Shown here piece after piece: positions 37,055 through 46,501 of a stretch of DNA of 64,000 nt. This DNA comes from JABAAE01 sp905480545 (GTDB lineage: Bacteria > Planctomycetota > Planctomycetia > Pirellulales > Pirellulaceae): positions 240,142 to 304,141 of the forward strand of contig CALSOR010000016.1 of the NCBI GenBank assembly GCA_943788025.1, written 5' to 3'. The position numbers and the translations under genes were made by a program. Numbering within the stretch: the stretch's first letter is position 1; every line of letters starts with the position of its first letter. The notes beneath the pieces are model-generated. The model did not search any database. It saw nothing but the letters and a program-made list of their open reading frames with translations, and had not been told where the DNA came from.

Positions 37055-38146
37055 ATGGCAAAGAAAACAGCAACTAAAAAACTGACTTACAAACAGGCAA
37101 TAAATTGTCCCGTAGCGGAAACATTGCGTGCCAAAGTAGGAAAACCGAGAATACTGACGCTAGGTGAACTTGCCAAGGCAGTCGATGGCCTTCCGTCAAC
37201 AAAGGCTATCTTTGGCCAGCTATCAAGTACGAGCGTGAAACCGAAGAAGCTCTCAAACGCCAAGTCCCTCAAAGCCGATTTAGAGCAGTTTGCAGAACTC
37301 TCTCCTGACACCCCTGCTTATACGCTTATGAAATCGAAGGGCGAGGCGTATTCAGCGTGGCCGATAATCTGGGCCGGTGAGAACAACTCGAAGTTTATCA
37401 TTGTTGGATACCACGACCCTGTTCGTTTTGGGTTTCCTAGTGAGTCCACAGGCGTCATCAGCATCGGGCCAGACAAGCCGTGGACAACGCAAGACCGAGA
37501 ATTTGGAGTCGGCCTTGCTTTTGAGCCGCCCAAGAAAGGGAAAAGTGGCTGCAAAGTCATCATGGAGCCAATGGGTGAGCGATTGACCGGTCGCCAGCTT
37601 ACATCACGATACGGTTCAAGCTGGCGAAAGGTATTGAAGGGAAGTTTTCAGCTTTTCGGCCCCGAGGGAAAGAACACGATCTACCGGTTTCAAAAGCCTC
37701 TACCATTACCAGAGGAATTTGAATCGCTCCTTCGTAAGAAATGCACGAAAACTGTTTTGAAATGGGTTGAAGAAGCCTTCAGTATTATTGAAGAACTTGG
37801 AAGCGACCTTCGAGACGCCTTCGAGAATACACCGGAGTCCCTTCAGGAGTCCGATGTCGGAATGGCCCGAGATGAAGCAGCAACAATTCTGGAAGAGCTT
37901 GCCTATGAAAAACCGGCTATCCCCGAGACTTTGAAAAGGAAGAAGGTCTTCGTTCCGCCTCCCAAAAGGTTGAAAAGCCGTAGAGATCAAGCTAACGAAG
38001 CAGCCGACATATTGGAGGCAGTGAACCAAGAGGTCTCCAAGCACGGTGATCTTTGTGAAGCTCAAGAATTCAAGAAATTCACATCACAGATTGAGGACAC
38101 GGTTTCCAACTTGGAGGACGTTGAGTTTCCGGGAATGTTTGGCTGA
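37055..38146 (+). CDS. Protein of unknown function
   Basis: 363 aa from the ATG at 37055; a GTG at 37043 overlaps the EEP stop codon. Lys-rich N-terminus (MAKKTATKKLTYKQA), then an alpha/beta region with FIIVGYHDPVRFGFPSES and ISIGPDKPWTTQDREFG, and a long helical C-terminal half (KWVEEAFSIIEELGSDLRDAFEN, ADILEAVNQEVSKHG). No signal peptide, so cytoplasmic. No family recognised. Tightly behind the EEP gene, so it was originally cotranscribed with it. Confidence 0.75.
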   Translation: MAKKTATKKLTYKQAINCPVAETLRAKVGKPRILTLGELAKAVDGLPSTKAIFGQLSSTSVKPKKLSNAKSLKADLEQFAELSPDTPAYTLMKSKGEAYSAWPIIWAGENNSKFIIVGYHDPVRFGFPSESTGVISIGPDKPWTTQDREFGVGLAFEPPKKGKSGCKVIMEPMGERLTGRQLTSRYGSSWRKVLKGSFQLFGPEGKNTIYRFQKPLPLPEEFESLLRKKCTKTVLKWVEEAFSIIEELGSDLRDAFENTPESLQESDVGMARDEAATILEELAYEKPAIPETLKRKKVFVPPPKRLKSRRDQANEAADILEAVNQEVSKHGDLCEAQEFKKFTSQIEDTVSNLEDVEFPGMFG

Positions 38147-38178
38147 ACTTGGCGTAGCTGAAGGTGGTTGTTTTTGGC

Positions 38179-39240
38179 TCACGCCACCAACAGTTCCCGC
38201 CATTTCGGTCCTAAGTGCTGAAACACCGCTTGTTGTAACCACACTTGTCCCTTGGACTTTTCAACTTGCTCATAAGCCCACTCCGTGATCCTGATTGAAG
38301 CTAATGAATCTGAGGGCAATCCAGCATCAATCAATCGCTGGTCCAACTCAACAGACCGAACCCGATTTCTTTCCGACCACGATTCCAAATGTTGTTCTGC
38401 GGCAAGATAGTCGGACTTTGAGTTGTTACAACGTGGATGAGCCAACACAAAGTTGTGCCCCAGATCAGTTGGATATCGAGACCAAGGAACAAAATGATCA
38501 ACTTCCAAATTGGTTCGCAGTTCTTGATGACAATAGAAACACTGTCGATCCTGAACGTCGATTAAAATGTGTTTGTATGCTTCCAGCGATGACCGCTCTT
38601 GATCGAACATAAACGTCCCAAGGTCGGTCAGGTTTCCGAGATTGTTGGCGTTGAGCCTCTGAACGAATCTCACCCATGCTCCCTGAATCAGATCTCGCAT
38701 CAGGCCGTAGAAAGCCCTGAAGCAGAAAGCCACACCGGGCTTCAGTGTGATCGTCTTTGTGGTCGTGTCCAAGTTGTCATACAGGAAATCGAGGCGTTCA
38801 CTTCCAACAGTCTGCAACTTCCACAGCGGCATCTCGTTGACGACCCGTTTTACAGTTCCTTTCAATGAACGCCACAAGTCCGGTGCGGTTTGTTTCAATT
38901 TGAAAAGCGAACTACCGAAATCATCTTGGGCCTTAATGACTTTGGAAATGACGGCTGCTTGCCGTCCAGTATTCTGTTGGAGGATGATGCCTGTCGATTG
39001 GCTGCCGATTTGAAACGGTCGGCATTGTTGCCAATAAAGTTCGATGAACTTTTCGCCGATGTCCTGTACGTCGAGAATAAGATCCGCCCCTGAGTCGTCA
39101 CCTTTCAGAACGCACAAATCCGCAATGGCGTGGAGCAAGGCAAACTTATAGCTGGCCGTAAACTGACCTTCGCCAAGCAACCGTTGGATGTTTCTTAGGA
39201 AGAGAACCTGCTCTTCAGGTGTTGGTGGCAAGGCGCTCAT
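38179..39240 (-). CDS. HNH endonuclease
   Basis: 353 aa. Residues about 235-290 form an HNH nuclease with a zinc site: CFYCHQEL, then LEVDHFVPWSRYPTDLGHNFVLAHPRCNNSKSD. This gives the DH of the active site, the middle N and the second Cys pair element. The N-terminal 220 residues are helical and unrecognised (SYKFALLHAIADLCVLKGDD) and probably sense or bind a partner. The start codon overlaps the stop of the HIT gene (ATGA), so the two are translationally coupled. HNH proteins of this layout are common in defence islands. Confidence 0.9.
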   Translation of the reverse strand: MSALPPTPEEQVLFLRNIQRLLGEGQFTASYKFALLHAIADLCVLKGDDSGADLILDVQDIGEKFIELYWQQCRPFQIGSQSTGIILQQNTGRQAAVISKVIKAQDDFGSSLFKLKQTAPDLWRSLKGTVKRVVNEMPLWKLQTVGSERLDFLYDNLDTTTKTITLKPGVAFCFRAFYGLMRDLIQGAWVRFVQRLNANNLGNLTDLGTFMFDQERSSLEAYKHILIDVQDRQCFYCHQELRTNLEVDHFVPWSRYPTDLGHNFVLAHPRCNNSKSDYLAAEQHLESWSERNRVRSVELDQRLIDAGLPSDSLASIRITEWAYEQVEKSKGQVWLQQAVFQHLGPKWRELLVA

Positions 39241-39623
39241 TCGTTCCCCCAGTAATTGGCTTTATCGGGGATGATCCAACGAACGCCGCCACGAGCGTCA
39301 GGAACGTCATTGTTCCATCGAGGAATAACATGGATGTGAGCGTGCATCACAGTCTGACCAGCAGACACGCCATCGTTCAGGCCAATGTTAAAACCGTTTG
39401 GCTGAAACTTTTCCTGAAGACGATTTCGTGTTTCAGTTACCAACCGCCACAATTCTGACTGGAGTTCAGGTTTAAGGTCAAAGAGGCTGGCGACGTGTTG
39501 ATGTGGGACAACAAGCGAATGCCCTTGGGACACAGGGAAGCCATCCCAAAGAACAACACCGGTTTCGTTTTGAAAACAGATATTCTCTGGAGCGATTTCA
39601 CAAAACGGGCATCTGCCATCCAT
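39237..39623 (-). CDS. HIT-family nucleotide hydrolase
   Basis: 128 aa, the normal length of a one-domain HIT protein. The front CPFCEI has a zinc-type CxxC; the catalytic histidine triad is HAHIHVIPR near residue 95. HIT enzymes cleave dinucleoside polyphosphates or nucleotidyl adducts. Coupled with the HNH gene by a four-base overlap, which suggests a joint module, for example a nuclease with a nucleotide-clearing or adduct-repair partner. Confidence 0.92.
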   Translation of the reverse strand: MDGRCPFCEIAPENICFQNETGVVLWDGFPVSQGHSLVVPHQHVASLFDLKPELQSELWRLVTETRNRLQEKFQPNGFNIGLNDGVSAGQTVMHAHIHVIPRWNNDVPDARGGVRWIIPDKANYWGNE

Positions 39624-39649
39624 CGGTAATTGTCCAATTCAACAAGTTG

Positions 39650-39922
39650 TCTCCGTCACACGAGATCCAGTCTATCTTGGAACACGCCAGTACAAAAGTT
39701 GGACTAGCGTTGATCAAACGATTGGAGGAAAGATCGATTCGTCATTCAGTCAGGAACGCAATCAGGGTCGCCGAAGACAACAGCTTCCAGTCCATCGCCT
39801 TCCCACTGATCGGAGCCGGTTCAGGTGGTTTCGATCAAGAGAAGAGGAAGGAAATCATGCTTCGCCAAAATGCAAATTTTGGATTGTTGCTTAAAGCGAC
39901 GATCTTTTTGGCAGAAAGTTAG
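39650..39922 (+). pseudogene. Macro-domain C-terminal fragment
   Basis: About 90 codons with the last half of a macro domain: IRHSVRNAIRVAEDNSFQSIAFPLIGAGSGG, the loop and strand that hold ADP-ribose. The N-terminal half with the NAAN motif is missing and the frame upstream is just antisense to the HIT gene. Its stop overlaps that of the convergent gene. Together with the NADAR half-domain at 34.6 kb it points to lost ADP-ribose-processing genes. Confidence 0.75.
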
Positions 39923-40449
39923 GCACTCAAGGACGCTCGATTACTGCGTCCAGCCTGTTCCTTGAAAATCTTCAGGGCCTTATCCGGGTCAGCAGCAAAC
40001 GAAGCCAAATATTCCGGCAGCGTGGAATGGAACTTCCATTCCTTTATTTTCACAAGCTCCAATGATTCTTCAGGTGTGTGATCCTGAAAGAGCAAGATAT
40101 CCATCAGCCATTTTGGTTTCTGCCAATCGTTATCGTAACCGACAACAACCGTATGGAACTTGCCTGAAACAAATCCCCAGTTCAGATTGGGGTATAACTT
40201 CTGCCCAATCGCCCAACAGAAAGGTGCAATATGATGACAGCATCCCCTTGGTTGATACCACGATAAGCAACCCTCTCGTGGCCGCTGTCCTTCAAATGCT
40301 CCACGTCCATAGCTGCACGGTGGATCACCTTCCTTGTAATCGGGTGTCAGCAACATCATTCCAACTGTAAGTAGTGTGACCACTTCGGGATCGTTGAGCA
40401 GAGGAGCTATTTGTTTCTGCCATCGGTGTGAAAAATTAAAGCGTCTCAT
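39919..40449 (-). CDS. Conserved-looking protein of unknown function
   Basis: 176 aa, no signal peptide. Contains SYGRGAFEGQRPREGCLSW, a Cys/His cluster GCCHHIAPFCWAIGQ that could bind metal, and HTVVVGYDNDWQKPKWLMDILLF. I cannot name the family. Same strand as HNH-HIT but separated by the macro fragment on the other strand. Ends convergently with that fragment. Confidence 0.7.
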   Translation of the reverse strand: MRRFNFSHRWQKQIAPLLNDPEVVTLLTVGMMLLTPDYKEGDPPCSYGRGAFEGQRPREGCLSWYQPRGCCHHIAPFCWAIGQKLYPNLNWGFVSGKFHTVVVGYDNDWQKPKWLMDILLFQDHTPEESLELVKIKEWKFHSTLPEYLASFAADPDKALKIFKEQAGRSNRASLSA

Positions 40450-41254
40450 TTGTTTCTACTTCCTTGTAGTTCCATGCGCATATTGATGCACATTTGTTTG
40501 ATACGGGAACATCAGCCATAGCAATCAGGCTGATAGCTCATTCACCACCAAGGCGAAGGAGCGGGCGTTACAGAAAACGCCCAGTAAAAGAGAAGTAGCT
40601 TTACAGTTGTCTGTCAGTATCTTTCAGTGAGATAGTGTTTTTAACACAACTGCCTTTTAACAGCAAACATTTTGTCACGTTCGTTGTTCAGCGATCATGT
40701 TGCGAATGTAAATAAACAAAGGATGCTCGAAAGAGAAATGGAAGCGTCCAATAAATTGTTAGAAGTTTGAAAGTAGTCTCCCGAAAGGCGACAATGTCGC
40801 CTTTCGGAATACACAAATTCAATCGTCGGTTGTTGGCACTGTTGGCACTCTTGCGTTATGGCGATCAACAACAGATCGCCGCGCAAGTTGGAAGGGCCAG
40901 ACATGGCCTTGCTGAGCAACAAGCCGCCTTGTTTTCGAGATGTTTTTTGAAAAATCTCGATGAGCTAGGGGCGGTTTGGGACCGAAAGAGCTTCGATAAC
41001 TCCAATCAGGCGGCTAAAACGAGGTGGGAAACATGGGCATCCCACTCGGCGACGGAGGCGAGAAAAAGTTCAACTGGGCTTCTGATCTCTCGACTATATC
41101 TTGCTAAACAAGCCCTTTGGCCATCGTTCATGAATAATCCGGGCTCAAGAACACTAAATTTGAAAAAAATCTTGAAATCTGGAAATCAAGCGACATTTCA
41201 GGCGGTATGATTTCCTATTTTTCATGCTTTATTCATTCAGTTAGGAATTGGTCT
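40450..41254. other. 0.8 kb with no supported gene
   Basis: Short frames only. The 147-codon plus frame at 40767 starts inside a perfect hairpin and has no recognisable motif. The stretch holds two inverted repeats: GGGCGTT/AACGCCC at about 40552-40571 and the long one at 40781. Confidence 0.4.
40781..40807. repeat. Perfect 12-bp inverted repeat with 3-base loop
   Basis: CCGAAAGGCGAC and GTCGCCTTTCGG are separated by AAT. No T-run follows on either strand, so it is not a standard terminator. It could be a REP-like or mobile-cassette end. Confidence 0.8.
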
Positions 41255-41902
41255 GTGAAACGTATTCTTCTTGCATTAGTTATTGCGATTTCGAGTGTGA
41301 ATGTCGCAACTGCAGACATCATTGGATTTGAAATTACCGGAACCTTCAGTGCATCGACGGTACTGAATGGGAATTCTCTTGGAGCTGATCGAACATTCAC
41401 CGCAATAGGCAAAATTGACAACACGACTAGCGAATCGGGTGGAAGTTCCCAAATAGGGGAATTCAAGCCACTTTCACTTTCTTTTAATATTGCTGACGAG
41501 GGCACCTTTGATTGGGTGGGAGGCAATGATCCTTTACGCCTGTACGTCGTCGATTTCGCGAGCGACAAAAAACTGCTGTTTGTTGATCCATCTAATACTA
41601 CCCAAACATGGGGCGTTGGTTCAACTGAGTGGAATGTCGGAGGTGATATTGACCAAAACGTACCGGTTGCCGGAGTGTCGTTGAAGGACACCGTGGTGGG
41701 TAAGTATGGTGGTGGTGCGTTCGATCTCAACTTGGTCGGGGGGGGCAGTCTCCAAGTCAATATTGCGCCATCCGGTCCGTTAAGCGGAAGATTTACTGCT
41801 GTGCCAGAACCATCGTCAACAGTCTTGTTGCTCGTAGGGATGGGAGTATTCGCCTGTCGTTCGAGAAAAAGGGTTGAACGCTCTTCGCCAACTGATCGAT
41901 GA
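41255..41902 (+). CDS. PEP-CTERM sorted exported protein
   Basis: 215 aa from the GTG at 41255, which opens a signal peptide (VKRILLALVIAISSVNVATA); a longer ATG start at 41207 is less likely. The mature part is Gly/Asp/Ser-rich and beta-like (FEITGTFSASTVLNG, FNIADEGTFDWVGGNDPL). The C-terminus VPEPSSTVLLLVGMGVFACRSRKR is the exosortase sorting signal. It is not similar in body to the protein at 35.5 kb. A G8 run encodes part of a Gly-Gly-Gly stretch near residue 165. Confidence 0.85.
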   Translation: MKRILLALVIAISSVNVATADIIGFEITGTFSASTVLNGNSLGADRTFTAIGKIDNTTSESGGSSQIGEFKPLSLSFNIADEGTFDWVGGNDPLRLYVVDFASDKKLLFVDPSNTTQTWGVGSTEWNVGGDIDQNVPVAGVSLKDTVVGKYGGGAFDLNLVGGGSLQVNIAPSGPLSGRFTAVPEPSSTVLLLVGMGVFACRSRKRVERSSPTDR

Positions 41903-42659
41903 TATTTCGGTGGACAGTTTCCCAGCCTGTATCTGGTTATCACTGCTACTTCTGCGTTTACGATGGGCCGCAAGGAATCAAACGTCCACTGTCGAATACT
42001 CCCCCGACTCCAACTCTTCCTGCCATTGCCAAGCACGAGCAATCGCGATAACCGGCTCCGCCATCAACAACCCGTACCTTTTCTGGGTCGCGCATAAATG
42101 GACGGTTTGATGCCGAGTGTCCGAAGAAGTCATACGTTTGATGGATAGCTAAAACCGTGGTCATCAAACGTTCAATTTGGGTTGTTGGGACAACGGATCG
42201 GCGATTTGGCCGTTTTGGTCATTTCTGTCCCTATCTAACCAAGGTTTTTTGACATCGAATTGAGTTTGGTCAGATCGACTGCGGGGAAAGAATTAACCGT
42301 TGCTTAGTTTCTTGCCATGCCCATCAACTCGTCGGTTACTGTAGCAGCCAAACCAACGCTTGATTCGCTAACCCGATCGCTATAAACGTTGACAGTGAAA
42401 TCACTTGAGATATAGTTGTTTTTCGCGAAACTCTGATGCTATTCAATCGAACCGATTTGGACCTCATTTTGACTAGGGCACGGAGTCCATTCAAATGAAT
42501 CCTGCAGATGGTTTAATGGAAATCCTCACTCTAAGCAGCCGCTTTGTGGTTGCGGGGTTCCTTTGATCGCTGAGTATTATCATTGCGGGTCAAACCAAAC
42601 TACGCTTATTTGTTCTGACATCGCTTAAATGCCCCAACCCGATGAAAAAAGGAATCTGT
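41903..42659. other. Gene-poor stretch before the sulfatase
   Basis: No gene supported. A minus-strand frame of 69 codons (41958..42167) has a protein-like stretch (PFMRDPEKVRVVDGGAGYRDCSCLA) but no start signal, and could be a degraded fragment. The sulfatase promoter should lie in the last 200 bases. Confidence 0.35.
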
Positions 42660-44399
42660 ATGTTGACGATCCGAACCAACTTGGCGATTTGCCTATTGCT
42701 CACAATGAGTTGCGGGGTTGCGTCAGCTCAGGTGCCCAGTGGCGAAATTGTCCACGATGCTGAGTATTATATTCTTGAAGCCCAGAACGGGTAAAAATGG
42801 TCGGGCGAAGATCAGGCGCTCGATGCCAGACTTGCCGAACTCCGAGCGAAACACGGACGACCACCGAATATCATTCACATCATGTGGGACGACACGGCGT
42901 TCGGCGATGTGGGCATTCCCGCCATCCAACAGGTTCGCGGATTACAAACGCCAAATCTTAACCAAATGGCCAAAGACGGAATTCTGTTTACTCGCATGTA
43001 TACCGAAGTCGGTTGTACTCCCAGTCGCGCGGCTTGTATTACGGGTCGTTATGCCGTGCGTGTTGGCATGTACAACATCGGCATGTTGCTTGAATCTCAT
43101 GGCATGCGTGATGGAGAAGTTACACTTGCTGAAGTTCTTTCCAAAGCAGGTTATGCGACAGCGTTTCACGGCAAATGGCATCTCGGCGACATTGAAGAAA
43201 GTTATCCCCACAAACAGGGTTTTGATGAGGCATTCTTTACGGGTTACAACCAGATTCTGTCGCTTAACACCCGAGTAGCCGAAGGCGCCAACGCGACGAT
43301 GGGGCTGTTTGAAGACATGCTCCCAAAAGATCCCTACAAAAAGGATGACACGTTTATTACCAAGGGCTGGGTGCAGATGGCTGAAGGCACCAAAGGCGGA
43401 GAGACTCGGCAATGGGGGGACAACTCCCACGACAATTACATGAAGATCGATCCTGAGGCCCAGCGGCGGACTCTAGAGTTCATAGAACGCAAAGCAAAAG
43501 AGGGGAAGCCATTTTATGTTGCCAACTGGCCGAACTTGACCAGCTTCATGCCCAACCCGAAGAAGTATTCACGAGCTCGCAGCATCCTCCAAGACGGATT
43601 GCAAAATAACATCGACCCCTTTGTCGGCAACGTGATCGCAAAGCTAAAAGAACTTGGCATCGCTGAAAATACGCTGCTGGTCTGCATGGCCGATAATGGC
43701 CCCATGTCCCATAACCCGCCTCCTGGGCTCGGAATGGCCGAAACGATCTATCGCGGCGGCAAAGGGGACTTTCTCGAAGGCGGCGTTCGCGTACCGGCAC
43801 AAGCATGGTGGCCTGGAACGATCAAACCCGGGCAACTCGTTGGCGACATCATTCATGAAACAGACTTGTACACAACGTTTGCTCGTGTTGCAGGAGCGCT
43901 GCAGTATGTCCCCACCGATCGTATCGTTGATGGCGTCGACCAGACGTCACTGCTATTAAATGGAGACACCAACAGTCGACGCGACTCCGTTTTCATTTAC
44001 GCAGGACCACGTTTGGGTGCAACGGTTAAAGGAAATTACAAACGCCACTGGATTTCGTCAGATCCGATCGGTGAGGCGAGCGGAATACCGGCTGCTTTCT
44101 TTTTCCTGTTGGCGGATCCTCGCGAGCAAACGCCTATGTTGATCAACTTGATTCACCTCAAGAGACCCTTTAACCGAATGAAGCTGCGTCACGATCTTTG
44201 GAAGAAAAAGTACCCGGACTCGCAGGAAGTCCATGGCGTACCATGGACGGGAATCGCCAATGCGACCCCGGAGATCAAGGCGCTTGCGAATCCTCAGATG
44301 AACTTGGGCAAGTTGCCGTTTGACCCGCTCGAATACATCGAGCACCTCGACGAACTTCCTTTTGAAAAGGATATGGATGCGGGCCTCGGAGATAAGTGA
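42660..44399 (+). pseudogene. Type I sulfatase with in-frame TAA
   Basis: The gene starts at 42660 after AAGGAATCT and encodes a signal peptide (LAICLLLTMSCGVASAQ). TAA at 42792-42794 (codon 45) then interrupts it, and the same frame carries on as KWSGEDQALDARLAELR into the sulfatase core. The active-site parts are kept: IIHIMWDDTAFGD, the C-T-P-S-R formylglycine motif in GCTPSRAACITGR, FHGKWHLGD, and MADNGPM. A restart at the ATG 42882 would give a 505-aa protein without export signal and with the first metal-binding strand damaged. Sulfatase relatives usually have Glu in the TAA position, one base away. Hence probably a recent inactivation. Confidence 0.88.
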
Positions 44400-44423
44400 T
44401 AGTAATTGCCGGTTGAACCATAC

Positions 44424-44457
44424 GCCATCCCGCCTCATATGCGCGGGATGGCTTTTT
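44424..44457 (+). terminator. Rho-independent terminator after the sulfatase
   Basis: GCCATCCCGC and GCGGGATGGC pair around a 9-base loop and are followed by TTTTT. It separates the sulfatase from the next gene and argues against a start at 44406 for that gene. Confidence 0.88.
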
Positions 44458-44534
44458 CCGATCCGGATTTCTTGCCTTTCCCAAAGGCACTACATGCGAA
44501 TTCCAGAGCATTCAAAAACACACGGAGTAAGTCA

Positions 44535-45686
44535 GTGAACAAGCAATTTGATGGCAACGTAACTCCATCTCGGCGTGGATTCCTGATTAAATCGGCAGGT
44601 GCCGCGATGGCCGGAACAGCGGCACTGGGGCATTTGAATTCAAAGTCCGAAGCCAATACCATCCTCGACTCCGGCAAAGTCAAGATTACGGTCGCTGGAT
44701 ACAAGTACGATCGCGTTGACGGACTGGCAGAAGGGCAAGTGGAAATCGAAGGGTGCGAAACGCGATTCGAAGCCGCAAAGATCGGCGATATGAACACGCA
44801 CATTTTCAGCGGGCCGAAGACGCGCGAGGTGACCGAGATTGGTCTCTTACCTTTCATCCTCGCCGTGGCCAACGAAGAATTTAAAGACTACTCTTTGATC
44901 CCGGTTTTCCCCTTACGAGTCTTCCGACACAAAAGTATCTTCATTCGCACTGATCGCGGCATCACAAAGCCCTCCGACCTTCGCGGAAAAAAGGTTGCGA
45001 CCCCCGGATACTCGTCGACTTCGCTGACGTGGATTCGCGGATTCCTGCAACAAGAATACGGCGTAAAGCCCGAGGACATTGAATGGGTCATTTCGTCGAA
45101 GGACTCGTCGGCCAGCGCGGGCGGGGCCACATCGAAGCTCGAAAAAGTTATTCCAAAAGGAATCTCTATCAGCGAAGGTCCCAAAGGAAAGGACGAATCG
45201 GATCTACTCGTCGATGGGGATGTGGACGCCCTATTCCATGCCGCAGAACCGAGGGCCTACCAGGATGGCCATCCCAAAGTTGCGAGGCTGTTTGCCGACT
45301 CCCGCCAGACGGAGCGTGCTTACTACGATAAGACGGGCATCTTCCCAATAATGCACTCGGTCGCTGTACGCAAGGATGTGTTGCAAGCGAATCCTTGGCT
45401 GACCATAGCCTTGTTCCATGCCTACTCTCAGTCAAAACAACTGACGTATGACTCGATCAAACAGAGTGCCTGGTATAATACGTCGCTTCCGTGGGTCGCG
45501 CAGGAGGCAGAAGAAACCCGCAAACTGATGGGCGACAACTATTGGCCCTACGGGATCGCGCCCAATCTCAAGGCTCTCAATGCGTTACTCCAGTATTCGC
45601 ACGAGCAGGGACTGGCAAAGCGAAAGCTAAAAATCGAAGAGTTGTTTCACGAATCGACTTTCGATCTGGCGGAAGAGCCAGCTTGA
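44535..45686 (+). CDS. Tat-exported NMT1/THI5-like or dihydroxyphthalate-decarboxylase-like protein
   Basis: 383 aa from the GTG at 44535, with GGAG seven bases ahead; the longer ATG frame crosses the terminator. SRRGFLIKSAG is a twin-arginine signal. The mature protein resembles periplasmic substrate-binding proteins of the NMT1/THI5 group and the related 4,5-dihydroxyphthalate decarboxylases: VKITVAGYKYDRVDGL, LPFILAVANEEFKDYSLIPVF, FIRTDRGITKPSDLRGKKVATPG, DGDVDALFHAAEP. A binding protein for an organic anion or aromatic acid is likely, but no permease is nearby. Next to a broken sulfatase on the same strand. Confidence 0.82.
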   Translation: MNKQFDGNVTPSRRGFLIKSAGAAMAGTAALGHLNSKSEANTILDSGKVKITVAGYKYDRVDGLAEGQVEIEGCETRFEAAKIGDMNTHIFSGPKTREVTEIGLLPFILAVANEEFKDYSLIPVFPLRVFRHKSIFIRTDRGITKPSDLRGKKVATPGYSSTSLTWIRGFLQQEYGVKPEDIEWVISSKDSSASAGGATSKLEKVIPKGISISEGPKGKDESDLLVDGDVDALFHAAEPRAYQDGHPKVARLFADSRQTERAYYDKTGIFPIMHSVAVRKDVLQANPWLTIALFHAYSQSKQLTYDSIKQSAWYNTSLPWVAQEAEETRKLMGDNYWPYGIAPNLKALNALLQYSHEQGLAKRKLKIEELFHESTFDLAEEPA

Positions 45687-45889
45687 CTGCTTGCAATACC
45701 GAGTCCGAATTCTCATGACTTTTGAAAGATTCTGTTTTTCATTGCGCTGACCTGGGGCGATCACGAATAGCCAGATTCCACGAAACTTAGTGGTTTTTTG
45801 AATCGCGCAACAATGGACTGTTTCCCAAATACTCACACCTTTTATGCGCGGCATAAATAACGACCGGATTTTGAGACTGGACGCCGGAT

Positions 45890-46501
45890 TTACAGATTCG
45901 CGTAACGATACAGCGTGGACCGCGAGATTTTCAGCGTTTCGCAAATATCGTCCACCTCCAGGGATTTGTCTGCCAACAGAGTTTTCGCCAGCCTGACCTT
46001 GGCGTCGTTGGGACTCGTTTTCGGACGGCCTCCCATTCGGCCGCGGGCTCGGGCTGCAGCCAGGCCGGCCTTGGTTCGTTCCTTAATCAATCGCCGTTCA
46101 AACTGGGCCAACGCCGAGAAGATGTTGAATATCAACTCACCCGAGGCACAGGTAGTGTCAATCGCACCCTCGCTAACCGATCGAAATCCAATACCTTTGT
46201 TGCGCAAGTCTTCGACCAACGTTATCAAATGACGCATCGAACGCCCTAATCGATCCAATCGCCAGACGACCAGAATGTCACCCGGCTGTAGCGATTTCAG
46301 GCATTCATTTAATCCTGGCCGTTCGGTTTTTGCGCCCGAGATTTTGTCCATAAAGATTGAATTGGCCGGAATGCCTTGCTTCGTCAAAGCATCGATCTGC
46401 AAACTCAAATCCTGATCGTCGGTTGATACGCGAGCGTATCCGACAAGACGTGGTTTTGGCTGAGGATGTTCCACTACCGGTACGGTGAGTTGGCTGTTCA
46501 T
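45890..46501 (-). CDS. Serine recombinase (resolvase/invertase family)
   Basis: 203 aa. The resolvase N-terminal domain has GYARVSTDDQDL with the nucleophile Ser near residue 26, then VVWRLDRLGRSMRHL and ALAQFERRLIKERTKAGLAAARARG. The C-terminus carries a helix-turn-helix (VDDICETLKISRSTLYRYANL). Length and domains are complete, so it should be active in strand exchange at a res-like site. A decayed copy of its last 40 codons sits 10 kb away in the same orientation, marking the other side of the G+C-rich block. Upstream lies a frameshifted glycosyltransferase on the same strand. Confidence 0.93.
   Translation of the reverse strand: MNSQLTVPVVEHPQPKPRLVGYARVSTDDQDLSLQIDALTKQGIPANSIFMDKISGAKTERPGLNECLKSLQPGDILVVWRLDRLGRSMRHLITLVEDLRNKGIGFRSVSEGAIDTTCASGELIFNIFSALAQFERRLIKERTKAGLAAARARGRMGGRPKTSPNDAKVRLAKTLLADKSLEVDDICETLKISRSTLYRYANL

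Noticed and set aside
40552..40571. GGGCGTT/AACGCCC hairpin as a terminator
   Set aside because: Short stem, no T-run on either side and no adjacent gene end that needs it.
33473..41250. Integron cassette array
   Set aside because: I considered it because of mixed gene fragments, but genes lie on both strands, no attC-like sites follow them and no integron integrase is present.
41233..42042. 269-codon minus-strand open frame
   Set aside because: Covers the PEP-CTERM gene, which has a signal peptide and sorting signal on the other strand.
42792..42794. Stop-codon reassignment (TAA read as an amino acid)
   Set aside because: Many intact genes in the window end at TAA or have normal stops, so a changed code does not fit; a point mutation is simpler.
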